Positions 1 through 5,712 of a DNA stretch of 5,712 bases are shown here, one piece after another. Numbering within the stretch: the first letter of the stretch is position 1; each line of letters begins with the position of its first letter. The notes beneath the pieces are model-generated. The model was not told where the DNA came from, ran no database searches, and worked only from the letters and a program-made list of their open reading frames with translations. Origin of the DNA: DASZZZ01 sp036260375 (GTDB lineage: Bacteria; Actinomycetota; CADDZG01; WHSQ01); NCBI GenBank assembly GCA_036260375.1, contig DASZZZ010000069.1, forward strand, positions 1 through 5,712, given 5' to 3'. The position numbers were made by a program, and so were the translations under genes.

Positions 1-2
1 TC

Positions 3-1454
3 GATCGTCTGCTCTCGTACCGCAACTTCGAGGGCACGAACGACTCGGCCGATTACACCTACGACGCGCTCGACCGCGTCGTGAAGGAATCGGAGCACCA
101 CGGCGCGACGTCGAAGATCACACGCTTCAACTACCTCGGGACCACGCCGCTCGTGGCGTCCGAGGACCAGACGGGGTCGACCAGCGCAACGCGCGCGTAT
201 TCCTACGACATCTACGGTCACCGCCTTGCGATGAGCGACATGAGGGGCGGGAACACCCGCGAGTACACGTTCGGCTACGACGTCCAAGGCTCGGTCTCGA
301 CGCTGTTGCGCGAGGATGGAGGTGTCGACGACGCGACGGTCGAAGCGTCGTACGGATATCTGCCCTTCGGCGGCGAGGACCGGCAACTGTCGCAAGGCGA
401 CGAGCTGACGAACGCCCAGGGCGAGGTCACGAACTTCGACCCCACGAACTCCTTCCGCTACACCGGCAAGCGTTTCGACACCGGCTCGAAGACGCTCGAC
501 ACCGGCGCCCGGCGATTCGCCGTGGGGACCGGGCGATTTCTGCAGCAGGACCTCTACCGGGGGGCACTGGCAAACCTGTCGTTGTCTCTGGACCCCTTGA
601 CGTCGAATCGCTACAGCTTCGCCGGCGGCAACCCGGTGAGCTACATCGAATGGGACGGCCACCAGCCCGTCGGCGCCGACGGGTCGATCGCGGCGCGCCA
701 CGTCTACAACGGTCCGAGCAAGCGACCGAGCGCCGGCGACGACAACGACGGCGACGGCCACTTCTCGACGAACCCGGGCTTCTACGCGCCTCAGGGCCGG
801 TTCACGACGAACGACGGCGACGGCGTTCTGACGGCCGAGCGCATCAGACCACCGCAGGAGCAGCCGTGGGGAGACGACCTCGCGCACGGCTTGCGTGACG
901 GCGTCACCGGGTACGACGTTCAAGATCACGGCGACTACATCGCCGAGGTCGCGAAGGAGGCGGGGGTCGATCCTCGTACGCTGTGGGCCATCTACAAGGT
1001 CGAGTCGAATTTCGGCGCCATGTCCCCGTTGACGCGGGCATGGGATCTTGTGTTGTTGATCGGCGATACCTTGGGCGTCAAAGAGACGTCCATCGGACCC
1101 ACGCAGATGCAACGTCGTGACTTCGTCGACACGCTGATGAGGTATCCGGAGGTGCTCGGGCATCGCGTCAGCGAGAGTGAGGCCTCCGATCGTTGGAACC
1201 AACTCAGCACGGACAGCGGCTTCGCGATCCGAGTGACGGCCTATCGGCTCGCCCGGCTACAGGATATCGTTCGCGAGAGCGGCGACTACTCGTACTTCGA
1301 GCAACAACGGATGATCGCAACGGGGTACGGGCCGAAGGGAGGGCCGCTGAAGCCGCCGAACGACGACTACCTCGACGACTTCGACGACGCCTTCGCCGAC
1401 GCGAGCCAGTTCTATTGTGGCGTCGAAGCCCCCTACGCCTGCACGGGGCCATAG
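3..1454 (+). CDS. RHS/YD-repeat polymorphic toxin, C-terminal part with lysozyme-like tip (5' truncated)
   Basis: The reading frame is open from the left edge, so the true start lies upstream; the in-frame GTG at 81 is internal because YD-repeat sequence (YTYDALDRV) precedes it. Further YD repeats are YSYDIYGHRL (198-227) and GYDVQGSVSTL (from 273). The RHS core follows: YGYLPFG (351-371), RYTGKR (from 456), GRFLQQD and NRYSFAGGNPVSYIEWDG (ending about 659). An acidic linker has two D-x-D-G-D-G-like stretches (738-758 and 810-824). The tip, about 916-1451, reads VDPRTLWAIYKVESNFGA (966-1019) and SIGPTQMQ (1089-1112). This resembles lysozyme/SLT lytic transglycosylases, where the Glu of 'ES' (codon 1002-1004) would be catalytic. 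In known RHS toxins the shell encloses a variable C-terminal toxin; here the inferred target is peptidoglycan glycan strands. Two Cys codons (1416, 1440) sit at the extreme C-terminus. The RHS call is secure; the enzymatic call is good but untested. Confidence 0.92.
   Translation, partial: DRLLSYRNFEGTNDSADYTYDALDRVVKESEHHGATSKITRFNYLGTTPLVASEDQTGSTSATRAYSYDIYGHRLAMSDMRGGNTREYTFGYDVQGSVSTLLREDGGVDDATVEASYGYLPFGGEDRQLSQGDELTNAQGEVTNFDPTNSFRYTGKRFDTGSKTLDTGARRFAVGTGRFLQQDLYRGALANLSLSLDPLTSNRYSFAGGNPVSYIEWDGHQPVGADGSIAARHVYNGPSKRPSAGDDNDGDGHFSTNPGFYAPQGRFTTNDGDGVLTAERIRPPQEQPWGDDLAHGLRDGVTGYDVQDHGDYIAEVAKEAGVDPRTLWAIYKVESNFGAMSPLTRAWDLVLLIGDTLGVKETSIGPTQMQRRDFVDTLMRYPEVLGHRVSESEASDRWNQLSTDSGFAIRVTAYRLARLQDIVRESGDYSYFEQQRMIATGYGPKGGPLKPPNDDYLDDFDDAFADASQFYCGVEAPYACTGP
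738..839 (+). other. Two acidic EF-hand/dockerin-like Ca-binding-type loops in the toxin linker
   Basis: Between the RHS core and the lysozyme-like tip, the RHS protein has DDNDGDGHFS (738-767) and TNDGDGVLTAE (807-839). Both carry the alternating D-x-D-x-D-G pattern of EF-hand-like calcium loops. The first has D at loop positions 1, 3 and 5 but lacks a Glu at position 12; the second has T at position 1 and its Glu one place early. They are therefore imperfect, and calcium binding is an inference. They may equally be a flexible acidic spacer. Confidence 0.35.
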
Positions 1455-1489
1455 GCGGTGCGCCGTGACATCGGTAGGTTCGACGTTGC

Positions 1490-1494
1490 GAGGG
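1490..1494 (+). promoter_or_regulatory. Probable Shine-Dalgarno of the RDD gene
   Basis: GAGGG lies 4 nt before the GTG at 1499 in the short gap after the RHS stop codon. I see no convincing promoter in the 44-nt gap, which favours co-transcription with the toxin gene. Confidence 0.4.
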
Positions 1495-2548
1495 TCGCGT
1501 GAGCGCGATCGGATCCTCTGGTCGTGGGCGGCTTCTCGTGGCGGCGACTCTCGGACTCACGAGCGTCTGCTTCGCCGCCGTAGTGGCTTATCTCGTGGTC
1601 GGCCTCGTCGACGTCCCGCGCACTCGCACCGAGCGGCCGCCTGGGACGGAGCGCTACCTCCAACGCTTCGGTCTGCCGGTGCGCGCCGACGAGGGCTTCG
1701 AGGGGTTGTTCGCCGACTATCCGCTGGCGAGCGGTTCGACCTTCGTGGCGAACTCGACTTACGTCGCGATCGGCGCCGTCGCCGCGAGCGTCACGGGATG
1801 GCTGCTGTTGCTCTCGAGCGCCACGCTGCGCCAAGTCGCGTGGGTGCGGATACCGAGCGCGTTCACCTGCGCCGTACTCGCCGGCTTCTGGCTGCTGCTC
1901 ACCGTCAGCATCGCCCAGTCGACTGTCAGCGGCTTAGGCCAGGCCGTCATGTTCACGACCCCGGCGGGAGTCGTGAGCGCCGTCGCCGCATGGACGGCGT
2001 TCGTCCGGCGTGATTCGGGTGTCCGTCCGGTGCGGCCTGGTCACGCCGGCGTGAGCGGAGGATCCCCTGGTCGCACGAGCGCGCGCATCGCGGCGCGGAC
2101 CTTGGACGTGCTGCTCTACGTGTTCGTCGTCGCGCCGCTCGTCGGCGTCCTCCACGCGCTGCTCTCGGGTGACGACGCGCCCGAGGTGCTCGGAACCGTG
2201 CACGCGCTGCTCGCCGTCGGAGTGGCGATCGCGTTCGAGGCGGAGGCGACGGCCCAGTGCGGGCAAACCGTCGGCAAGATGATCACCGGAGTCCGAGTCG
2301 TCGGCTACGACGGCGATCTCGTGACCCGTCCTCGAGCGCTGATACGCGTCGTCACGTCGGCCGTCGGCCTCGTGCCGCCTCTCGGGTTCGTGATCTACGG
2401 GCCCGCGCTGGCCGACGCGCGGCGACGCGGGGTTCACGACAGGCTCGCCCGTTCGAGCGTCGTCCCCGGGCCGATCTTCGACCGTGGTGCCGCCGCGTCG
2501 GTGCGTCGTGATCGTGATGCTGTCGCTGACGGTCGGCGCAGCGTGTGA
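1494..2548 (+). CDS. RDD-family integral membrane protein with extra N-terminal membrane domain (coding part 1499-2548)
   Basis: The start is GTG at 1499, preceded by a GAGGG at 1490-1494, 44 nt after the RHS toxin stop. About seven hydrophobic segments are visible (residues ~11-36, 86-108, 119-139, 146-168, 203-222, 232-247, 283-301), with a ~50-residue loop after the first. Residues ~195-322 match the RDD family: RIAARTLD (196-203), GQTVGK (255-260) followed by ITGVRVVG, and HDRLA (313-317) near the end. RDD proteins are poorly characterised membrane proteins, some linked to transport. Family members are often about 150-250 residues, so the N-terminal four-helix half is an addition I do not recognise. 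Its position directly behind a toxin makes an immunity or export role possible, but nothing in the sequence proves it. The last ~20 codons (from about 2504) lose the GC3 bias, so the true C-terminus may differ. The 2546-2548 stop overlaps a GTG at 2545. Confidence 0.82.
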
Positions 2549-2799
2549 GGGCACCCGTGAGCCGGCCTCCGAGCCGATGCGCGTACTACGTCGTAATCGG
2601 GTCGGTCGTCGCTACGCTCGATTACGCGTTCGCGGGGCTGGACGCTCCCCGAGTCATCGAGACCATCGTCTCGCAGTTCTCGGTGGCAGTCGTCGTCGCG
2701 TACGAGATCTTCCTGGCGGCGAGCGGGAGGCCGTCGTTCGGAGCGTTCGTGGTCGCGCGCCCGCGCGCGCGCCGCGGCGCACGCGGAGTAGGTGGGCGG
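2484..2799 (+). pseudogene. Frame-switching coding remnant with RDD-like segment
   Basis: Coding signal changes frame here. From GTG 2484 to about 2580, the frame beginning PPRRCVVIVMLSLTVGAAC has strong GC3 bias and a signal-like hydrophobic stretch, while the overlapping tail of the RDD gene has mostly T at third positions. From about 2578 the signal moves to the frame of the 2545 GTG, giving YYVVIGSVVATLDYAFAG and then VVVAYEIFLAASGRPSFG (about 2689-2742). That last piece resembles the second helix and G-x-T-x-G-K turn of an RDD domain (compare AFEAEATAQCGQTVGK in the upstream gene) but lacks the Lys and the rest. The stretch then becomes an Arg-rich, alternating CG run (about 2754-2785). 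It runs in frame into the lipoprotein without a stop. It could be a decayed small membrane gene or an intact gene broken by sequencing indels. An ORF caller might instead report 2545-3717 as one 390-residue protein. Confidence 0.4.
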
Positions 2800-2898
2800 A
2801 TGGGCGCGCGGACGGGCCGGCGTGCCCGCTGGCGGTCGACCGCTCCGCGGCTCTGCGCCGCGGCGACGGCCGTCGCCCTGGCGCTGTCGTCGTGTGAC
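2800..2898 (+). other. Lipoprotein signal peptide and lipobox
   Basis: Codons 2800-2895 encode a basic n-region, a hydrophobic core and the L-S-S-C lipobox, with the Cys codon TGT at 2893-2895. This fits cleavage by signal peptidase II after diacylglyceryl transfer and anchors the protein to the outer face of the cytoplasmic membrane. It is followed by a Gly/Ser/Pro-rich tether. Confidence 0.75.
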
Positions 2899-3717
2899 GC
2901 GCCCGGAGACGGTGGCGCGACGAGCGCGGGATCGCCGTCGTCGCCTCCCGATGATCGAACGTTCCGAGAACAGGTCGCAAGCTTGTGCGAGCCGGTCGAG
3001 GACGCGCACGAGGCGCTGCTCGAGTCCGAGGACACGGCCGGGCTCCAGGCCGCGGTCACGCGCCTGAACGAGGCGGAGGCGGAGCTCGTCGACGCGATCG
3101 GCCGGCTCGAGCCGCCCGACGGCGCGGGCGAGCACTTCGCTCGTTACGTCGACGCGCTCGAGCGCTACACCTCGGCGGCCAGCGACGCGTCGGCCGGATC
3201 GGGCGACGCTCGCGCGCGTCTGACGGCCGCCGTCGAAGCCGCTCGGGCGGGTGTGGGACTGGAGGACGCCGCGGCCACAGCGGACGTGCCGGACGAGTGC
3301 CCCCCGCCCCCCGGGGTCGACGCGCACAACACGCTGTTCGCGGCACGCGCGAACCTCGCGTGCTTCGACATCGGGACCGAGATGCGCGCGGCGGGACCGT
3401 TCGACGCGCCGGCCACGGCCCGCGAGGTCGTGACGGCATTGGAGCTCGGCGAGCGCGTGACGGCCGGTATCGCGGCAGCCGTCCGCAGCGCCGCGACGCG
3501 GCAAGTCGACGGGTTGCCGGTCGACGACATCATCGAGACCAGCAGGCGGCGTTTCATGGCGCTCGCCACGCTGCGCACCACCTTCGAGAAGGGAAACTAC
3601 GCCGCCTACAGAGCGGCGAACCGCGAGCTGCGTACCGTCACGGCGGAGGCCGATCGCCTGCTCCTCTCCGTGGGGCTTCTGGAGTGCAGCAAGGCGCTCG
3701 GCTCGCTTCCGCTGTGA
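2800..3717 (+). CDS. Secreted lipoprotein with two Cys-bracketed helical halves, function unknown
   Basis: I chose ATG 2800 because it gives a textbook lipoprotein signal: an Arg-rich n-region (residues 1-17), a hydrophobic Ala/Leu core (18-29) and lipobox LSSC with C32 as the lipidated Cys. GGAG and GGTGGG lie just upstream (2785-2796). The frame is open back to GTG 2545, which would bury the signal 85 residues inside, so that start is less likely. The mature 305-codon product is predicted to be largely helical. It seems to contain two similar halves: one from C63 (VASLC) to C167 (VPDEC), the other from C188 (ANLAC) to C296 (GLLEC). Each starts and ends with a Cys, suggesting one disulfide per half. 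A Pro-rich hinge (168-172, coded by C-runs at 3300-3312) separates them. I do not recognise a named family. Exposure on the outer face of the membrane makes it a candidate protector against the upstream wall-degrading toxin, which is inference only. Confidence 0.8.
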   Translation: MGARTGRRARWRSTAPRLCAAATAVALALSSCDAPGDGGATSAGSPSSPPDDRTFREQVASLCEPVEDAHEALLESEDTAGLQAAVTRLNEAEAELVDAIGRLEPPDGAGEHFARYVDALERYTSAASDASAGSGDARARLTAAVEAARAGVGLEDAAATADVPDECPPPPGVDAHNTLFAARANLACFDIGTEMRAAGPFDAPATAREVVTALELGERVTAGIAAAVRSAATRQVDGLPVDDIIETSRRRFMALATLRTTFEKGNYAAYRAANRELRTVTAEADRLLLSVGLLECSKALGSLPL

Positions 3718-3840
3718 CGGCGGGCTCGGCGACGGCGATGGGACTGCATCAGCCGCGCGACGAGCGCGTTCGCCGCGCCGAAGGTCATCGAGCAGGGCCG
3801 CGCTGCGATTCTCGTCGCTACGAGCAACGTAGACAGCTCT
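3714..3840 (+). other. Probable displaced 5' end of the following small gene, with a one-base frameshift at GGG 3740-3742
   Basis: No stop separates this stretch from the 3841 ATG in its frame. From 3742 onward it reads DCISRATSAFAAPKVIEQG and continues AAILVATSNVDSS with high GC3, so it looks translated. That frame has no ATG, GTG or TTG upstream. Removing one G from the GGG at 3740-3742 would join it to ATG 3738 (MDCISRA...) or to GTG 3714, which overlaps the lipoprotein stop as GTGA. I infer a single-base insertion, either real or an assembly error. The 21-nt direct repeat lies inside this stretch (3773-3793). Confidence 0.5.
3773..3793 (+). repeat. 21-nt perfect direct repeat, copy 1
   Basis: The 21 bases here are identical to 4251-4271, 478 nt downstream, in the same orientation. 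Weaker similarity continues for about 15-20 nt to the right. This copy lies in the in-frame upstream part of the small gene, where it encodes APKVIE on the plus strand. Confidence 0.7.
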
Positions 3841-4173
3841 ATGAAGAAGATCGAGGACCTCTTCTGCTTGCCGGAGCGCAAGACGTTCGCGGCGAAACCG
3901 GAGATGGACCCACTGACGGAGGGCGCGTCTTTGATGGAGTCTCGACTGATCGGCGTCCGCTTCGACGCGGTCGCTTCCATCGCCGGTTTGCTGTTCGACT
4001 TGCGTCAGGCGATCCAGCTCCGCCTCGCCAATACCGGCGTGTTGATCGTGCGCGGCGTCGAACGGCTGACCTGGGAGCGGCGCCTTCACGACATGGAGAA
4101 GGAGATGTTTGCCGAGGGCCCCTGGTTGCAGGAACGAACTCGTTGGAACAGGGAGCACGCGGTCATGGGCTAG
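3841..4173 (+). CDS. Small conserved-looking protein of unknown function, candidate accessory or immunity protein
   Basis: The intact ORF starts at ATG 3841 and encodes 110 residues, but there is no Shine-Dalgarno before that ATG and coding signal extends upstream to about 3738, so the native protein is probably about 144 residues. The core reads SRLIGVRFDAVASIAGLLFD, then LRQAIQLRLANTGVLIVRGV and ERLTWERR. This gives the impression of a compact alpha/beta protein with a conserved 'G-L-L-F-D-L-R...N-T-G-V-L' centre. No signal peptide or membrane helix is seen, so it is probably cytoplasmic. I recall similar small proteins beside actinobacterial RHS toxins, but I cannot name a family and this recollection is weak. 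It ends rather abruptly (WNREHAVMG) close to the convergent htpX tail and may be shortened. It is the last gene of the plus-strand cluster. Confidence 0.6.
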   Translation: MKKIEDLFCLPERKTFAAKPEMDPLTEGASLMESRLIGVRFDAVASIAGLLFDLRQAIQLRLANTGVLIVRGVERLTWERRLHDMEKEMFAEGPWLQERTRWNREHAVMG

Positions 4174-4184
4174 GGAAGGTCAAC

Positions 4185-4201
4185 GCCGCGGACGTCGCGG
4201 C
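4185..4201. terminator. Weak hairpin between convergent genes, possible terminator
   Basis: A six-pair GC stem, GCCGCG (4185-4190) and CGCGGC (4196-4201), with a GACGT loop lies just after the plus-strand stop at 4173 and beyond the minus-strand stop at 4225-4227. There is no T-run on either side, so intrinsic termination is uncertain. The location, between two converging gene groups, is the main argument. Confidence 0.2.
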
Positions 4202-4224
4202 TGCACCGGACCGCCAGACCTGCG

Positions 4225-5176
4225 TCACGCCCCCGCCGTTCGTCCCTCGCCCGCGCCGAAGGTCATCGAGCGGAGCGCGGCGATGCGGTCGTCTAGCGGC
4301 GGGTGGGTCTCGAACAGGCGGTTGAGCCACGCGCCGCTCCTGGTCGCGCCCTTCGGCCCCCGGGCGGCGTGGTGCGGCACCGGCGACTCGATCCACAGGT
4401 GCGCGGTCGCGCGGCTGCGTGAGCGCACGACTGTCGTCGTCCTTCAGCTTCGTGAGGGCGCCGACGAGACCGTTGGGGTAGCGCGTCAGGAACACCGCGT
4501 CGGCGTCCGCGAGGAACTCGCGCTGGCGTGAGATCGCGGGCTGCATGACCTGCGCGATCAACGGCGCGACGAGCAGCAGCACGACGCCGAAGACCGCCAC
4601 GAGGCCCCCGAGGCCGGTGCCGCGTCGGTCGTCGTCGCCGGCCCCGAACCACAGCGCGCGCAGGAAGAAGTCCGCGAGCAGCACGATGGTCCCCACGAGC
4701 GTGACCGCGAGGGTCATCACGAGCGTGTCGCGGTTCTTGACGTGCGCGAGCTCGTGGGCGACGACGCCCTCGAGCTCGGCGCGGCTCATCCTCTCGAGCA
4801 GCCCCGTCGTCACCGCGACCGCCGCGTGCTCCGGGTTGCGCCCGGTCGCGAACGCGTTCGGCGCGCGGTCCTCGACGACGTAGACGCGCGGCTTCGGGAT
4901 CCCAGCGGCGATGCTCAGCGCCTCCACGACGTTGTGCAGCTGCGCGTGCCGCCGCGGGTCGGCCGGCTTGGCGCGGCTCATCGCGAGCGCGATCTTGTCG
5001 GACGAGAAGTACGACCCCCATGACATCGCGATCGCGACGACGGCGGCGACCGCGAGCCCCCATAGCCCGACGTCGAGGTAGAGCCCGAACAGCCACCCCA
5101 CGAGGACGACGAGCGCGACGAACGCCGCGATCAGCAGCCACGACGTCCGGACGTTCGACGCGATGCGGTCGTACAA
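4225..5176 (-). CDS. htpX: HtpX-like M48 membrane zinc metalloprotease, frameshifted near its C-terminus
   Basis: The start is TTG at 5176-5174 (MYDRIASN), 6 nt after the lemA stop; an in-frame stop just upstream excludes a longer form. N-terminal helices span residues ~12-34 and 37-54, and two more ~152-175 and 189-211. The zinc site is HELAH (H141, E142, H145; nt 4756-4742) with the third ligand in SRQREFLADAD (E220), which places catalysis at the cytoplasmic face. HtpX proteases degrade misfolded membrane proteins. After KLKDDD (245-248) the frame goes wrong: the expected family ending TTVVRSRSRATAHLWIESP...LNRLFETHPPLDDRIAALR appears in the neighbouring frame and stops at TGA 4227-4225. 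The break lies in the (GAC)3 tract, plus-strand 4433-4441. Read uncorrected, the ORF runs on to 4163 with an unrelated Arg/Pro-rich tail. The repaired protein is about 317 residues, normal for the family. This is either a sequencing indel or a real loss of the conserved tail. Confidence 0.88.
4251..4271 (+). repeat. 21-nt perfect direct repeat, copy 2
   Basis: This is identical to 3773-3793. Here the bases are the antisense of the end of htpX, encoding RSMTFGAG on the minus strand. The minus-strand reading of copy 1 also gives RIAARPCSMTFGA, against RIAALRSMTFGA here, so copy 1 resembles a small relocated piece of an htpX-type tail. Confidence 0.7.
4433..4441 (-). other. Frameshift site in htpX (GTC/GAC triplet tract)
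   Basis: Three GTC triplets on the plus strand (GAC on the coding strand) mark where the htpX reading frame is lost. Upstream codons give QREFLADADAVFLTRYPNG and LTKLKDD in one frame. Downstream, TTVVRSRSRATAHLWIESP is in the frame reached by skipping one base (or restoring two). A short triplet repeat is a typical place for replication slippage or a base-calling indel. Confidence 0.7.
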
Positions 5177-5182
5177 CTCGCT

Positions 5183-5712
5183 CTACGCGCCCTCGCCGCC
5201 GCGCGGCCCCCGGTGACCGAAGTCGATCTGCACCGGCGCGCGTGACTCGGTCTCCGCCTCGAAGTACTCCCTGGGCTCGAAGTGGAACGCGCCGGCGAAG
5301 AGGTTGGTCGGGAACGTCTCGCGCGCGTTGTCGTACGCGAGCACCTGCTCGTTGTAGAACTGCCGCGCGAACGCGATTCTTTCCTCCGTCCCCGTCAGCT
5401 CTTCCTGTAAGGCGAGGAAGTTCTCATTGGCGCGCAGTTGGGGGTATGCCTCCGACACCGCGAACAGCTGACGCAGCGTCTGGGTGAGGATGTTCTCGGC
5501 CGCGGCTTGGCTCTCGACGCCCTCGGCCGCAACGGCTTGCTGTCGCGCTCTCGTCACGGCTTCTAGCGTCTCCCGCTCGTGGGCGGCGTAGCCCTTGACG
5601 GTTTCGACGAGGTTGGGCACGAGATCGTGCCGGCGGCGCAGTTGGACGTCGATCTGAGCCCACGCGGCTTCGATCCGGTTACGGAGACGAACCAGTCGGT
5701 TGTAGAAGGCAA
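5183..5712 (-). CDS. lemA: LemA family protein (5' end beyond the window)
   Basis: The frame is open through the right edge, where it reads FYNRLVRLRNRIEAAWAQID, then VQLRRRHDLVPNLVETVKGY, the hallmark LemA N-terminal helices. The segment following (AAHERETLEAVTRARQQAV) and the motifs YPQLRANENFLALQEEL, TEERIAFARQFYN and ARETFPTNLFAGAFHFEP complete the family pattern. Only the extreme N-terminus, including the usual single membrane anchor, is missing. The ATG at 5620 is internal because conserved sequence precedes it. LemA proteins are membrane-anchored helical-bundle proteins of unclear biochemical role that very often sit next to htpX. The stop TAG (5185-5183) is 6 nt before the htpX TTG, so the two are very likely co-transcribed and translationally coupled. 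The C-terminal tail (GHRGPRGGEGA) is a short Gly/Arg-rich extension. Confidence 0.95.
   Translation of the reverse strand, partial: AFYNRLVRLRNRIEAAWAQIDVQLRRRHDLVPNLVETVKGYAAHERETLEAVTRARQQAVAAEGVESQAAAENILTQTLRQLFAVSEAYPQLRANENFLALQEELTGTEERIAFARQFYNEQVLAYDNARETFPTNLFAGAFHFEPREYFEAETESRAPVQIDFGHRGPRGGEGA

Noticed and set aside
2754..2785. Alternating CG run, considered as a regulatory or structured element
   Set aside because: It matches Arg/Ala codons in a very GC-rich context and has no further repeat structure; kept only as a likely trouble spot for sequencing.
3300..3316. C-run followed by G-run, considered as a terminator hairpin
   Set aside because: It lies inside the lipoprotein frame, encodes the Pro-rich hinge and has no T-run.
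3606..3980. Minus-strand ORF containing SMTFGA, considered as a second htpX fragment
   Set aside because: Only a short stretch resembles htpX; the remainder shows no M48 features and the plus-strand frame has the better coding bias. Treated as a repeat copy instead.
2434..4158. 574-residue open frame on the minus strand
   Set aside because: Arg-rich translation with no recognisable domain, lying opposite the lipoprotein and the small gene; a typical antisense shadow in GC-rich DNA.
2985..4325. 446-residue open frame on the plus strand
   Set aside because: Extremely Arg/Gly-rich and overlaps the well-supported lipoprotein frame for most of its length; an out-of-frame shadow.
4293..5141. 282-residue minus-strand frame overlapping htpX
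   Set aside because: Low-complexity Arg/Ala translation in the alternate frame of a clear M48 protease.

Overview
The window is very GC-rich with strongly GC-biased third codon positions, uses GTG and TTG starts freely, and carries a LemA/HtpX pair, an RHS-type giant protein and a Cys-paired lipoprotein. This suggests an Actinomycetota genome (Thermoleophilia- or Acidimicrobiia-like lineages would fit), probably a metagenome contig. The sequence alone does not fix the lineage. No rRNA, tRNA, CRISPR array or transposase was found.

Plus strand, 1-4173. The window opens inside the C-terminal end of an RHS/YD-repeat protein: YD repeats, then the RHS core, then an acidic linker, then a lysozyme/SLT-transglycosylase-like tip. 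This is the layout of a polymorphic toxin whose tip would attack peptidoglycan. After 44 nt comes a seven-helix membrane protein with an RDD domain. Next is a confused stretch (about 2484-2799) where coding signal moves between frames and a second RDD-like piece is visible. A lipoprotein follows, built from two Cys-bracketed helical halves. Last is a small unrecognised protein (3841-4173) whose coding signal extends upstream to about 3738 across an apparent one-base frameshift. These genes are tightly packed and co-directional, as expected of a toxin with accessory or immunity genes. Which gene gives immunity is inference only; the two with extracytoplasmic parts (RDD protein and lipoprotein) are the logical candidates for a wall-degrading toxin.

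Minus strand, 5712-4225. This is the classic lemA-htpX pair, with lemA running off the right edge. The two genes are 6 nt apart, htpX has a TTG start, and its last quarter is displaced by a frameshift in a (GAC)3 tract near 4433-4441. The two gene groups converge at about 4174-4224.

The main points of interest are the RHS-lysozyme toxin with its uncharacterised downstream cassette, and a cluster of three frame breaks within about 2 kb. The breaks could be genuine decay or indel errors in the assembly. A 21-nt perfect direct repeat links the upstream part of the small gene to the antisense of the htpX tail.
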